Notes: a model not told the origin generated them from the letters alone. A stretch of 64,000 nt of DNA from Flavihumibacter fluminis (GCF_021491375.1 NZ_JAKEVY010000001.1:1-64000); one strand, 5' to 3'; positions 18,519 through 27,526 are shown, counted from the first letter of the stretch. Translations and numbers: made by a program.

Positions 18519-19226
18519 ATGGCAATCAATTCCTTAATGGAAGATTTCAGTTCATTGGACACCAGTTCCCTGGTGGATAAAGTGGAGGCAAAACTGGTTC
18601 AGTTGCTGAAAGACCAGAAGCTGAATGTTGGCGATAGCATCCCGAAGGAGCTGGAATTAGCCGAGCGTTTGGGGGTGAGCCGTACGGTTATTCGAGAAGC
18701 GCTGCTTCGCTTGCGTGTAATGGGTTTGATTGAGTCAAAAAAGAAGAAGGGGGCCGTGATAACGAGTCCGGATATCTTCGGCATTATCAGTAAAAGTGTT
18801 AATCCGCATATCCTTGACCAGGCCACGCTTAAAGAAATGTTTGAGCTGCGGCTGATGCTTGAAATCGGGATGGCAGATTTCATTTTTCAGCGGATAACCC
18901 CCGCCGATATAAAGGAATTAAAGCAAATTGTAAGTAAAGAGCCGGATGCAACACAGGATTATCTGTTTAATATCGAGCATGAAATTGCCTTTCATGGTAA
19001 GCTCTATGAAATCACTGGTAATGAAACCCTTAAAAAATTCCAGCGAATGTTACTGCCTGTCTTTGATTACGTACACCACAGTGGATTATTAAAGAAGCAG
19101 GTAAGCATCAAACGATTTGTTTCTCACAAAGGGCTGGTTGATATCATCGAAAGCGGGAGTCCGGAAATGTTTCGCAATGCCATGCGCAATCACCTGGAGA
19201 ATCATTTCTCCCGCTTGTTTGAGTAA
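18519..19226 (+). CDS. GntR-family regulator, FadR subfamily (candidate sialic acid repressor)
   Basis: Cytoplasmic DNA-binding protein of 235 residues. An N-terminal winged helix-turn-helix (about 15-80) contains GDSIPKELELAERLGVSRTV and the GntR hallmark IREALLRLRVMGLI. A C-terminal FCD all-helical ligand domain (about 95-230) has metal-site-like residues: Asp/His in NIEHEIAFHGKL and His in MRNHLENH. It is divergent from the sialic acid operon with two similar palindromes between, so it is likely the operon's repressor, with Neu5Ac or a breakdown product as inducer. Its stop is one base from that of the convergent helicase gene. Confidence 0.87.
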   Translation: MAINSLMEDFSSLDTSSLVDKVEAKLVQLLKDQKLNVGDSIPKELELAERLGVSRTVIREALLRLRVMGLIESKKKKGAVITSPDIFGIISKSVNPHILDQATLKEMFELRLMLEIGMADFIFQRITPADIKELKQIVSKEPDATQDYLFNIEHEIAFHGKLYEITGNETLKKFQRMLLPVFDYVHHSGLLKKQVSIKRFVSHKGLVDIIESGSPEMFRNAMRNHLENHFSRLFE

Positions 19227-19227
19227 G

Positions 19228-20469
19228 CTATTTCTTTTTGCGTTTCTTTTTCTTTGTTTCCTGCTCGGCCTGTTTGAGCAATTCCTTCCAGTTCTCATTT
19301 GGCAGATCTTCAGATAGTGCAACGGTTTCCCGGTATTCAGCGGTACCAATAATTCTCTCTTTGATTTTATTTCCGGTATAGGTTTCGATAGCTGCCAGTA
19401 ATGGCTTCTCCTCTTCGCTGCAGAAGCTGATGGCCTGGCCTTTTTTCATGCCCCTGCCGGTTCGGCCTACGCGGTGTACGTATTTATCGGGCTCTTCCGG
19501 TAAATCATAGTTAACTACATAATCCACATCGGGAATATCAATTCCCCGCGCATTCACATCAGTTGTGATCAACAGGGGAATACTTCCTTCACGGAATTGA
19601 TCCATTACCTGGAGCCGGTCTCCCTGCTCCTTGCCTCCATGCATCACCAGACTATCAATTCCAACTCTTTTCATGGCTGCCTGTATTCTTTCCGCTCGAA
19701 CTTTCGTTCGCGCGAAGACCAGGATTTTTTGGCCGGGCAATTCCTTTACCAGTCGCTCCAGGAAAAAGCGCTTATCATCCATTGCTATATAGGTAACCGC
19801 ATGATCAATGTTTTTGGAAACAGGGTCCTGTGGCGATACCTGAATGCGGATCGGATTGTGCACCATGGCGTATGCCAGGTCTTTGATATGGGTATCAATG
19901 GTAGCAGAAAAGAACAGGGTCTGGTGTTTTTTGGGCAGGCGTTTTTTTATGTCGACGATGTCTTTATTGAAGCCCAGATCCAGCATATGATCTGCCTCAT
20001 CCAATACCAGCAACCAAACATATTGAAGATCCAGCACCCTTTGATGATGCAGATCAAATAACCTTCCAGGGGTAGCCACTACAATATCCACTCCTTTCTT
20101 TAAGGAGCGGATTTGCTGCTCCTGGTCCACTCCTCCTACCAAGGCAAGTGTAGTTAGCTCCGTGTATTGACCAATTTGTTGAAATACACCTGCGATCTGG
20201 ATGGCCAGCTCCCGGGTTGGTACCATCACCAGGCATTGCAAGAGGTGTTTGGGTTTGCGCCTTCGTTCCTGTTCCCGTTGCAACAAGTGCAGGATGGGAA
20301 TGGCGAAAGCGGCAGTTTTGCCGGTTCCGGTTTGTGCAATGGCCAGTACATCCTCCCCTTTTAAAATACTGGGAATCGCTTTGTATTGAATATCAGTTGG
20401 GCGTTTAAATCCCAGCTCCGCCAAACTTTCCTTGATATCCTCCGAAATATGGTATTGTTCAAATCGCAT
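19228..20469 (-). CDS. DEAD-box ATP-dependent RNA helicase, RhlE-like
   Basis: Cytoplasmic RNA helicase of 413 residues with all the DEAD-box motifs in order: Q motif (GFKRPTDIQYKAIP), AQTGTGKT, PTRELA, TPGRL, DEAD in VLDEADHM, SAT, ARGIDIPDVDYVVNYDLP and HRVGRTGR. The C-terminus ends in a lysine/arginine tail (KKKKRKKK) that likely binds RNA nonspecifically. Probably acts in RNA decay, ribosome assembly or cold adaptation; the exact role is not fixed by sequence. Its start faces the MATE gene. Confidence 0.92.
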   Translation of the reverse strand: MRFEQYHISEDIKESLAELGFKRPTDIQYKAIPSILKGEDVLAIAQTGTGKTAAFAIPILHLLQREQERRRKPKHLLQCLVMVPTRELAIQIAGVFQQIGQYTELTTLALVGGVDQEQQIRSLKKGVDIVVATPGRLFDLHHQRVLDLQYVWLLVLDEADHMLDLGFNKDIVDIKKRLPKKHQTLFFSATIDTHIKDLAYAMVHNPIRIQVSPQDPVSKNIDHAVTYIAMDDKRFFLERLVKELPGQKILVFARTKVRAERIQAAMKRVGIDSLVMHGGKEQGDRLQVMDQFREGSIPLLITTDVNARGIDIPDVDYVVNYDLPEEPDKYVHRVGRTGRGMKKGQAISFCSEEEKPLLAAIETYTGNKIKERIIGTAEYRETVALSEDLPNENWKELLKQAEQETKKKKRKKK

Positions 20470-20513
20470 GACCTTTCCTGTAAATAACGGTCAAAGGTCG
20501 TGGTTTTTCCCCG

Positions 20514-20521
20514 TAGATTTG
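20514..20521 (+). promoter_or_regulatory. Candidate -7 box of the MATE gene
   Basis: TAGATTTG fits the Bacteroidota -7 consensus TAnnTTTG and lies 21 bp before the chosen ATG. No convincing -33 TTTG was found at the right spacing. Confidence 0.4.
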
Positions 20522-20542
20522 TGCCCCCGAAAAAACCAGGCT

Positions 20543-21874
20543 ATGATGCGGCAGGAAGCGAAACAAACCATTCAACTGGCATTTCCCATTGTAATTGGGG
20601 AACTGGCACAGATGGCTTTGCATATTATTGATACCGCCATGGTGGGGGCCATCAGTTATAAACAACTGGCAGCCGCTTCCCTGGTGATCAATGCGATGGG
20701 CATTCCCTTTGTAATTGGCATCGGGATGACCATCTCTGTTTCACAAATGGTTTCCATGGCGCATGGCCGCAGGGATTCTCAGCTCGTATCGCATTATCTC
20801 TTTAATGGTTTTTTTCTTTGTGCGCTGACTGCCCTGCTGATCTCTTTTGTTCTGATTGGGAGTCGCGGTATTTTACATCATTTAGGCCAGGATCCGGAGG
20901 TGGTGGAATACGCACTGCCTTTCATGAAGCTGATGGGGTTGTCCATCATCCCCATGCTGCTCTTTATGACCCTAAAACAGTTTACTGACGGCCTTGAATA
21001 CACGAAGACGGCCATGATGTTATCGCTTGCAGGAATGCCCATCAATATCTTTTTGAACTGGTTGCTGATTTATGGTAACTGGGGTTTTCCGAGATTGGAA
21101 TTATTGGGTGCGGGTTGGTCTACGTTAATCACCCGTTCACTACTTTTTATAATACAGGCAATTATTATTCTGCGACATAAAACATTTCGCAGATACATTG
21201 CCGTTAGCAGCAGACAATGGAAACTGAAAAGCCGCACCCTTCGTGAATTGTTATACATCGGGATACCCAGTAGTTTACAGGTAGGCATGGAAGCGGGTGC
21301 TTTCGCGGTATCGGGCATCATCATCGGTACACTCGGTGCCGTTGCACAGGCCAGTCACCAGATTGCATTGAGTACTGCATCGTTCACATTTATGGTTTCG
21401 ATGGGATTGGCGCAGGCCGGATCCATTCGGGTTAGCAATGCCTACGGACGCAGGAACTGGACAAAGATATCCGTGATTGGGCGCTCTACCCTACTGACTG
21501 CGCTTGTATATGGTTGCATATGCGCGGTAAGTTTTGTAGTGTTCCGGAACCAGATTCCTTTACTGTTCAATAAAAATGAAGATGTACTTGCGCTGGCAGC
21601 TACGCTCCTGTTGTTTGCCGGCCTGTTTCAAATTTCTGACAGTACACAGGCAATTGGTGCCGGACTCTTAAGGGGCATTAAAGATGTAAAAACGCCTACT
21701 GTACTGATTGGAATCGCCTATTGGGTGATTGGCTTACCATTGGGTTATTTGCTGGGTTTTTATTTTGATATGGGTGCCCGTGGAATGTGGATCGGATTGA
21801 TTGCCGGACTGACCTTTGCCTCCTTGTTTTTGATTGCGCGTTTTCTGAAGATGAGCCGCAAAGGGTCACTTTAA
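20543..21874 (+). CDS. MATE-family efflux transporter (NorM/DinF-like)
   Basis: Twelve-helix inner-membrane exporter coupling Na+ or H+ entry to the export of cationic compounds. The ATG at 20543 (443 residues, MMRQEAKQT) is chosen because the longer reading has a non-membrane, Trp/Cys-rich start and overlaps a promoter-like box. The two MatE halves are visible, each opening with a conserved segment (AFPIVIGELAQMALHIIDTA in the first; LYIGIPSSLQVGMEAGAFAV in the second). The 3' end overlaps the convergent SGNH hydrolase gene by 9 bp. Substrate unknown. Confidence 0.9.
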   Translation: MMRQEAKQTIQLAFPIVIGELAQMALHIIDTAMVGAISYKQLAAASLVINAMGIPFVIGIGMTISVSQMVSMAHGRRDSQLVSHYLFNGFFLCALTALLISFVLIGSRGILHHLGQDPEVVEYALPFMKLMGLSIIPMLLFMTLKQFTDGLEYTKTAMMLSLAGMPINIFLNWLLIYGNWGFPRLELLGAGWSTLITRSLLFIIQAIIILRHKTFRRYIAVSSRQWKLKSRTLRELLYIGIPSSLQVGMEAGAFAVSGIIIGTLGAVAQASHQIALSTASFTFMVSMGLAQAGSIRVSNAYGRRNWTKISVIGRSTLLTALVYGCICAVSFVVFRNQIPLLFNKNEDVLALAATLLLFAGLFQISDSTQAIGAGLLRGIKDVKTPTVLIGIAYWVIGLPLGYLLGFYFDMGARGMWIGLIAGLTFASLFLIARFLKMSRKGSL

Positions 21875-22618
21875 TTTTTCCAGGGCTAGTGTACTTATGC
21901 GTGCAGCTACCTGTTCATAATACTTTCTTGAATAATGCAAACTGTCATAGGTAAGCAGGCTGGCATCATTGGCAGCCTGCCTGGATAGCGTGGTGATTTC
22001 AATATAGGAAATACCGGCACCGGCTGTTATGCTCAGGTTTTTTTCATTGAACAGATCGATTTCCCGTTTTATCTGATCCCGGTTGGAAAAGCGGGCGAAT
22101 GGAGTAACGGAGTAATCCGGGATGGATAATACGATTACTTGTTTGGGATTACCACCGGCTCGGTTTACTGCATACGTTAAAAGTTGCCTGAATTCAGCTT
22201 CGTATTCTGGAAGCGGGAGGCGACGATATTGGTTGTTGACACCGATCAGTAAGGTTACCAACTGAAAATTATTGGAAATGGTACGTTTACCAAGTTCTGC
22301 AAGCAGATCACCCGTACTCCAGCCGGTTCGTGCGATAATTTCGGGCGCTTTCATTTTAATTCCCTTATCCCGAAGCAAAGCAGTTGTAATGAAAGGAAAA
22401 CGATCAATTTCAGCAACTCCTTGTCCAATGGTATAGGAATCTCCCAAAGCCAGGTAAGAAATTGAATCCGGCAATACCTGAGGAGGGTTAACCACGATGG
22501 GGTTGGCAGGCGACGGAGGGGCTGCGGGCGGTGTACCCGTTCTGGAACAGGCAGCTATGAAAACAGATCCGGCCAATAGCCAGGACGACCATTTTATTGA
22601 AAAAACAAAGGCAGGCAT
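21866..22618 (-). CDS. SGNH/GDSL-family hydrolase, lipoprotein
   Basis: Probable esterase or lipase-like enzyme of 250 residues attached to an envelope lipid through Cys at about residue 24 (IAAC), after which a Pro-rich linker precedes the catalytic domain. Block I is ALGDSYT (nucleophile Ser near 61), block III is the Asn of GVNNQY and block V is DSLHYS near the C-terminus with the Asp-x-x-His pair. The substrate is open. The annotated ATG sits at the edge of a terminator hairpin stem, and no other ATG precedes the signal sequence, so the start is unusual but best supported. Confidence 0.83.
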   Translation of the reverse strand: MPAFVFSIKWSSWLLAGSVFIAACSRTGTPPAAPPSPANPIVVNPPQVLPDSISYLALGDSYTIGQGVAEIDRFPFITTALLRDKGIKMKAPEIIARTGWSTGDLLAELGKRTISNNFQLVTLLIGVNNQYRRLPLPEYEAEFRQLLTYAVNRAGGNPKQVIVLSIPDYSVTPFARFSNRDQIKREIDLFNEKNLSITAGAGISYIEITTLSRQAANDASLLTYDSLHYSRKYYEQVAARISTLALEKLK

Positions 22619-22644
22619 TCCTATTATACGGATGGCCTGCCTTT
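22607..22644 (-). terminator. Terminator between the DUF4397 and SGNH hydrolase genes
   Basis: Perfect 10-bp stem (AAAGGCAGGC/GCCTGCCTTT) with an 18-base loop and a run of T on both strands, so it could act in both directions. On the minus strand it ends the DUF4397 transcript. The SGNH hydrolase start codon (22616-22618) overlaps the stem end. Confidence 0.75.
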
Positions 22645-22662
22645 TTGGTTCAGTTGCTTCTC

Positions 22663-23388
22663 TTATTCAGTATCATCCGGCTTCACGGTACCATTTACGA
22701 TGAACTTGATCTGCGGCTTTCGGGTATCGTCCGTTGCAGCAGGATTTCCCATGATCAATATGGTATAAGCCTTGCTGGCTTCGATCTGGATGGTTCTTTC
22801 GAGTGTCGAACCTGTACCGTTGGATGCTGAAATTTTTAAATCCCCAACAGGCATGGAACTGAATTCGCTGACTGTATTGAAGGGTGCAGTAGCCGGTACA
22901 TCTTTTGAACCCGAACTCAGATTAACTGCATATGCCGCAGAATCAGGTATTGCCTGGATAAAGCGAACCAGTGCTTCGCCCGTTGCAGGAAGTAAAGTAT
23001 CCAGGTGATCGTTTACTATCAGATTGGAATAAACACTGTCTGCTCCTGTTACAAAAAGAGATAAGTATTTATTCGGCTCAAAATTGAATCCGGCAGTGGT
23101 ACTGATTTCAGTACCAGTCAACGCATTAATTCCTCTTACATCACGATTTCCTGTAAAAACAGGTAAATAGCCACCGGTGAAATTGGAGTAGGCAAATGCC
23201 TGGTTGTTCAATGTGTTTCCGGATAAACGGATGAAAATCCCATCCTGATCTGGTGCCAGGTTAAAACCCATCAGTCCGGCACTTGGAATCTCAGGCTGAT
23301 CATCGTTGTTTTTCATACAGGATACCAATCCCAATCCCATTGTTGCCGCTAATAGCATCAGAGAGATTTTTCTGGTTAATGTTAGCAT
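22663..23388 (-). CDS. DUF4397-like lipoprotein
   Basis: Envelope lipoprotein of 241 residues with a signal ending in LVSC (Cys at about 24), then a charged linker. The body resembles DUF4397 domains: a beta-rich repeat with YLPVFTGNRDVRG, the SVYSNLIVNDHLDTLLP segment and a second copy beginning VRFIQAIPDSAAYAVNL. Function of the domain is unknown; such proteins are common in Bacteroidota and are presumed surface or periplasmic. Monocistronic, with its own terminator. Family call is by pattern recognition. Confidence 0.72.
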   Translation of the reverse strand: MLTLTRKISLMLLAATMGLGLVSCMKNNDDQPEIPSAGLMGFNLAPDQDGIFIRLSGNTLNNQAFAYSNFTGGYLPVFTGNRDVRGINALTGTEISTTAGFNFEPNKYLSLFVTGADSVYSNLIVNDHLDTLLPATGEALVRFIQAIPDSAAYAVNLSSGSKDVPATAPFNTVSEFSSMPVGDLKISASNGTGSTLERTIQIEASKAYTILIMGNPAATDDTRKPQIKFIVNGTVKPDDTE

Positions 23389-23516
23389 AGTCTGACTTTT
23401 ATTTGTTCTCTGTTGAGATGCAAATGAGGCACCAGAGTTGCGTAAAAAATAAACCTTAGAGCTTCTTTAACGATACCGGACTTTTTATGTTAAAATTCAG
23501 TTCAGATTATTTGAGT

Positions 23517-23524
23517 TACCTTTG
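23517..23524 (+). promoter_or_regulatory. Candidate -7 box of the PhnA-like gene
   Basis: TACCTTTG is an exact match to the Bacteroidota TAnnTTTG box and lies 20 bp before the ATG, at the spacing usual for a short leader. Confidence 0.5.
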
Positions 23525-23544
23525 CGCTCCCTAAAACAATCCGC

Positions 23545-24126
23545 ATGTTATCTGAGAAAGACTTGCAAACAAGAAGTGGTATGGCCTGTGAACTGTGTCA
23601 GTCAACCACCAATCTCACCATCTATGAAGTAGGTCCGGATGCTGCCACCAAAGAAGAGATAGCCGTGTATGTTTGTGCAAAATGCAAAGCGCAGCTTGAG
23701 AAAAAAGAAATGCCGGATCCTGCACACTGGAAAATATTGGAGCAAACCATGTGGTCGGAAATTCCAGCTATCCAGGTGCTTTCCTGGAGAATGCTGAATC
23801 GCCTGCGTGCAGACAGCTGGGCAGCCGATTTACTGGAAATCTTCTATCTGCCTGAAGAACATGAAGCCTGGGCAAAAGCAAGTGGAGATCATGTGAATGA
23901 TGGTTCGGTTGTGCTTCACCGTGATATTAATGGTGCCATTCTACAGGATGGCGATACAGTAGTGCTCACAAAATCACTGGATGTAAAGGGTTCAACGCTG
24001 ACTGCCCGATTAGGTACGGTAGTTAAAAACATCCGTTTGGTCAAAGACAATACGGAACAGATTGAAGGACGGGTAGAAGGACAACAGATTGTAATTCTCA
24101 CCAAGTACGTCCGGAAGCAGGGTTAA
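23545..24126 (+). CDS. PhnA-domain zinc-ribbon protein
   Basis: Small cytoplasmic protein of 193 residues. A zinc ribbon at the N-terminus (CELC at about 15-18 and CAKC at about 45-48) is followed by a helical region and a C-terminal PhnA/KOW-like beta domain with DGDTVVLTKSLDVKGS and LGTVVKNIRLV. Despite the name, PhnA proteins are not part of the C-P lyase pathway, and no phosphonate genes are nearby. The true role is unknown. Monocistronic with a good -7 box. Confidence 0.85.
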   Translation: MLSEKDLQTRSGMACELCQSTTNLTIYEVGPDAATKEEIAVYVCAKCKAQLEKKEMPDPAHWKILEQTMWSEIPAIQVLSWRMLNRLRADSWAADLLEIFYLPEEHEAWAKASGDHVNDGSVVLHRDINGAILQDGDTVVLTKSLDVKGSTLTARLGTVVKNIRLVKDNTEQIEGRVEGQQIVILTKYVRKQG

Positions 24127-24133
24127 TTTACGA

Positions 24134-26518
24134 TTATTCTGTTCGTAGAGACCGGATCGGATTTGACATAGCTGCTTTTATGGCCTTGAAGCTTACGGTT
24201 AGGATGGTCAATACCAGTGCCGCAATCGCAGCCAATATAAATACCTGCCAGCTGATGTTGATCCGGTAATCATAATTGGTTAACCAATTATTGAGGTAAT
24301 AATAGGCAACAGGTGCTGCAATAACACAGGAAAGAATAACCAGTGTAATAAACTCTTTGGATAATAACCCCCATAGGTTGAATACACTTGCACCTAATAC
24401 TTTCCGGATACCAATCTCTTTGGTTCTTTGTTCTGCAACAAAGCTGGCCATGCCGAAAAGACCCAGACAGGAAATAAAAATCGCAAGCACGGCAAAATAG
24501 GTTGAGAGTTTTCCAATTCTTTCTTCTGCCTGAAACTTGTTACCGAATGCCTCGTCAACAAAGCGGTATTCAAAAGGTACAGTGGGTGTATACTTTTTCC
24601 AAATTTTTTCAATGCTGCCCAGCGCGTTGCTGGTACTTTGATTCGGATTCAATTTCAGGATTAGGTTACTCATGTTGTCATACTTTCCGATATGGTAGAG
24701 CGAGGGTCGTACCGGGAAAAAGGGTGATTCCTGAAGTATATCCTTTACTATACCTATGATGGTATAAGCTCTTCCATTCCAGCGTAATGTTTTACCTACG
24801 GGATCCTTCATACCAATGAATCTGGCAGCGGTTTCATTAATAACGAATGCTGCAGAATCAGATGCGAATCCCCGGGAAAAATCTCTTCCTTCCTTAATGT
24901 CCCACTGTATGGCTTTCCCATAATCAAAGGTTATGGAATTGTTGGGGAAATCTATAGCAAGGTTCGGGTCTTTACCTTCCCAGTCAAATCCCCCGTTTGT
25001 ATTCCATACATCCGTGAGGGGGCTTTGGGCTGCCGCCATTTCTTCTATGGCTCCAGCCTGGATGAGTTCCTGTTTAACAACATCAAAATGTTGTCGTACT
25101 TCAGTTTCCAAATCCAGGCTAATCAAGCCATTTTTGGTATATCCGATAGGCCGGTTTTTCGCATATTGAATTTGCTGGTATACTATGATGGTTCCGATTA
25201 TCAGCATTACCGACACCGTGAATTGTACAACAACCAATACTTTTCTGGGCATAGCTGCAAACCGACCCAGGCGGAAAGTTCCTTTTAAAACTTTTAATGG
25301 CTGGAAGGAAGAAAGGAAGAGCGCTGGATAACTACCTGCCAGTAAGCCCGTAATTATAATAAATGCTATGCTAAAGATCCAGAAGAAGCTACTTTGCCAG
25401 GGAATAGTCAATTTTTTGCCAGCTACTTCATTAAATGCAGGAATAAATAGCTGCACCAATCCAAGGCATAGCAGAAAGGCAATAAATACTATGAGATAGG
25501 ATTCTGCAAAAAACTGTACGATCAATTGCCAGCGCATTGACCCGATGGTTTTCCGAATGCCCACTTCTTTTGATCTTTTTTCACTTCTTGCTGTACTAAG
25601 ATTCATGAAATTGATACAGGCCAATAGCAATACAAAAATTCCGATGATACTAAAGAGCCAAACATATTGAATATTACCTCCACTATTTTTTCCGTCTTTA
25701 AATTCATTATAGAGATTCCATTTGCTCATGGGTTGCAAAAAAACGGCCCACTTGTAGCGTCTCGCCTCTTCTCCTATGTTATCAAGCTTTACGTTTTTTA
25801 TTTTTGCGGAGACTTTTTCCAGATCTGCATTGTCTGCCAATTGCGCAAAGGTTTGACTGAAATTGCTGTCCCACGGATCGTTCATTCTTTTTACCCAGGG
25901 GTTGTCAATCAGCCAAAGTTCCCATGGCATGATTACTTTAAGATCCCGGAAAGTCGTATTGTCCGGCAAATCTTCGTATACTCCGGTCACTTTCACATCA
26001 TGGGTCCGGTTTAATTTGATGGTTTTATTAATCGGGTCATCATTTCCAAAAACGGTGCTTGCAACTGATTCTGATAGCAGAATGGAATAGGGATCCTTTA
26101 AGCCGGAAATAGATCCTTTGATCATTTTGAGTGTTAACATAGCCGGACCATCCGGTTCCATGTAAATGCCTTCACTTTTGATATGCTTATCGCCCACACT
26201 TAATAACTGAGTTCCATTCCAGGAGGTTTGTACCACGTATTTAAAATCATTGCCGTATTTGGTACGAATCTCAGGTCCCATGATGGCTGGGTTAGCTACC
26301 TGTGTACCGATTCTACCATTGAAGCTGGCATGCTGCATTACCTGGGTAATGCGGTCATAATTCGCATGGTATTTATTGAAGGTTAGTTCATCGTATACCC
26401 ATAATCCGATCATCAATGCAACCGCCATCCCAACTGCCAATCCACCAATATTGATAGCACTGTAACCTTTGCTTTTCATCAAATTGCGCCAGGCAATTTT
26501 GAAATAATTTCTAATCAT
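24134..26518 (-). CDS. FtsX/MacB-type ABC transporter permease
   Basis: Large inner-membrane permease of 794 residues with duplicated organisation: an N-terminal helix, a MacB-like periplasmic domain (about 45-250), three helices with the FtsX repeat (about 285-410), a fourth helix near 430, a second periplasmic domain, and a second FtsX block (about 675-790). The conserved RSEKRSKEVGIRKTIG and EQRTKEIGIRKVLGAS motifs are the coupling segments of the two halves. No ATPase gene is adjacent, which is common for these Bacteroidota permeases. Probably mechanotransmission or export of a peptide, lipid or drug. Two tandem 19-bp repeats upstream suggest specific activation. Confidence 0.9.
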   Translation of the reverse strand: MIRNYFKIAWRNLMKSKGYSAINIGGLAVGMAVALMIGLWVYDELTFNKYHANYDRITQVMQHASFNGRIGTQVANPAIMGPEIRTKYGNDFKYVVQTSWNGTQLLSVGDKHIKSEGIYMEPDGPAMLTLKMIKGSISGLKDPYSILLSESVASTVFGNDDPINKTIKLNRTHDVKVTGVYEDLPDNTTFRDLKVIMPWELWLIDNPWVKRMNDPWDSNFSQTFAQLADNADLEKVSAKIKNVKLDNIGEEARRYKWAVFLQPMSKWNLYNEFKDGKNSGGNIQYVWLFSIIGIFVLLLACINFMNLSTARSEKRSKEVGIRKTIGSMRWQLIVQFFAESYLIVFIAFLLCLGLVQLFIPAFNEVAGKKLTIPWQSSFFWIFSIAFIIITGLLAGSYPALFLSSFQPLKVLKGTFRLGRFAAMPRKVLVVVQFTVSVMLIIGTIIVYQQIQYAKNRPIGYTKNGLISLDLETEVRQHFDVVKQELIQAGAIEEMAAAQSPLTDVWNTNGGFDWEGKDPNLAIDFPNNSITFDYGKAIQWDIKEGRDFSRGFASDSAAFVINETAARFIGMKDPVGKTLRWNGRAYTIIGIVKDILQESPFFPVRPSLYHIGKYDNMSNLILKLNPNQSTSNALGSIEKIWKKYTPTVPFEYRFVDEAFGNKFQAEERIGKLSTYFAVLAIFISCLGLFGMASFVAEQRTKEIGIRKVLGASVFNLWGLLSKEFITLVILSCVIAAPVAYYYLNNWLTNYDYRINISWQVFILAAIAALVLTILTVSFKAIKAAMSNPIRSLRTE

Positions 26519-26632
26519 GATAAGTTGGTTATTGGTTTTGGTAATACATCACCTCCAAAACTCCCAACGTATATGATGCCAGTTTTTTAAACCCCTCATT
26601 TTCAAATCAGCAGATAGAAAAGGTGGGATTAG

Positions 26633-26673
26633 AATATCCGAAAATGATACAGGTATTGTCCGTTTTTGATACA
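26633..26673 (-). promoter_or_regulatory. Two tandem direct repeats upstream of the FtsX-type permease gene
   Basis: On the minus strand the pattern TGTATCA-N4-CGGA-N-A-N-T occurs twice (26655-26673 and 26633-26651), 22 bp apart, that is two helical turns. The copies lie about 115-155 bp upstream of the permease start, a distance typical of enhancer sites of sigma54-dependent activators. An imperfect TGGCAT...GTTG segment lies between (plus positions about 26568-26582). The regulatory role is inferred. Confidence 0.4.
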
Positions 26674-26684
26674 ATCAGGATTTC

Positions 26685-27512
26685 TTACTTTACATGTAAG
26701 GTGATTTCTTCTTCTTTTTTGAGAAAATCTGCCATTACAGGTTGCCTGGTTCCGGTTGAAAGTAGTGCAGTATCTTCCACTATTTTAATAGGCTCAATAC
26801 AGGAGAGATGTTTTTCGCGGAAGGGTTTATTGTATTTCAGATTATAAGCGGAAATCACTGACCACCTGGATTTCCCGGAATTGTTGGCATCTGACCGATG
26901 CAGGATATTACTGTGAAAAAACAACACATCTCCTGGTTGCAGTTCACAATATACCAGTTCGCACATACTTGCTGCCTGCTGTACAAAATCCATATCGGCG
27001 CCCTGTTGTTCACCTACGAAATTGTGCTCGAAGCGCTGCATTTTGTGGGAACCTTTTAACACCTGAAGACAACCATTTTCTTTATTCGCTTCGGTCAGTG
27101 CCACCATCACAGATATCATCGCTTCCGGGTAAAGGAACCCGTTTTTATACCAGTAACCATAATCCTGGTGCCATTCCCAGGCGCCTCCTGTCAGCGGCTG
27201 TTTCTGCATTACTTTGGAATGAAAATGACAAACATCCGTTGGCTCGGAATGCAGTAACTCCCCAACTGCGTAAACCAATTTTTCGGACCTTGACATCAAA
27301 CCAAAGGGATCATCCCCTGGTGTAAACCAGAGTGTCAGTTTGGTGTCTTTGCCGGTTGTATCCCTGAAATCCATCGAATGAGAAGTGATGGACTCATCCG
27401 TAGCCGTGTTATACAACAGAGCTATTTCTTCCGGTGAGAACATCGCTTTGCGAACCAGGAAGCCATCACGCAGATAAGCTGCCGTCTCTTCACCCGTCAG
27501 TATTTTTTTCAT
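26685..27512 (-). CDS. Phytanoyl-CoA dioxygenase (PhyH) family oxygenase
   Basis: Fe(II)/2-oxoglutarate-dependent oxygenase of 275 residues. The iron ligands are visible as HQD in WEWHQDYGYW (HxD) and a distal His in FFHSNILHRSDAN, followed by the 2-oxoglutarate-binding Arg (SRWSVISAYN). The substrate is unknown; the family covers lipids, amino acids and small metabolites. It begins 14 bp after the Gfo/Idh/MocA oxidoreductase gene, so the two are likely one operon opposed to the AraC regulator. A sugar or cyclitol-derived substrate would fit, but this is a guess from context. Confidence 0.88.
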   Translation of the reverse strand: MKKILTGEETAAYLRDGFLVRKAMFSPEEIALLYNTATDESITSHSMDFRDTTGKDTKLTLWFTPGDDPFGLMSRSEKLVYAVGELLHSEPTDVCHFHSKVMQKQPLTGGAWEWHQDYGYWYKNGFLYPEAMISVMVALTEANKENGCLQVLKGSHKMQRFEHNFVGEQQGADMDFVQQAASMCELVYCELQPGDVLFFHSNILHRSDANNSGKSRWSVISAYNLKYNKPFREKHLSCIEPIKIVEDTALLSTGTRQPVMADFLKKEEEITLHVK

Positions 27513-27526
27513 TTTGAAGGTTTTCG

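Noticed and set aside
21866-22618. SGNH hydrolase as the sialic acid O-acetylesterase of the nan locus
   Set aside because: It is 2.6 kb beyond the regulator, separately transcribed, and has general GDSL features only.
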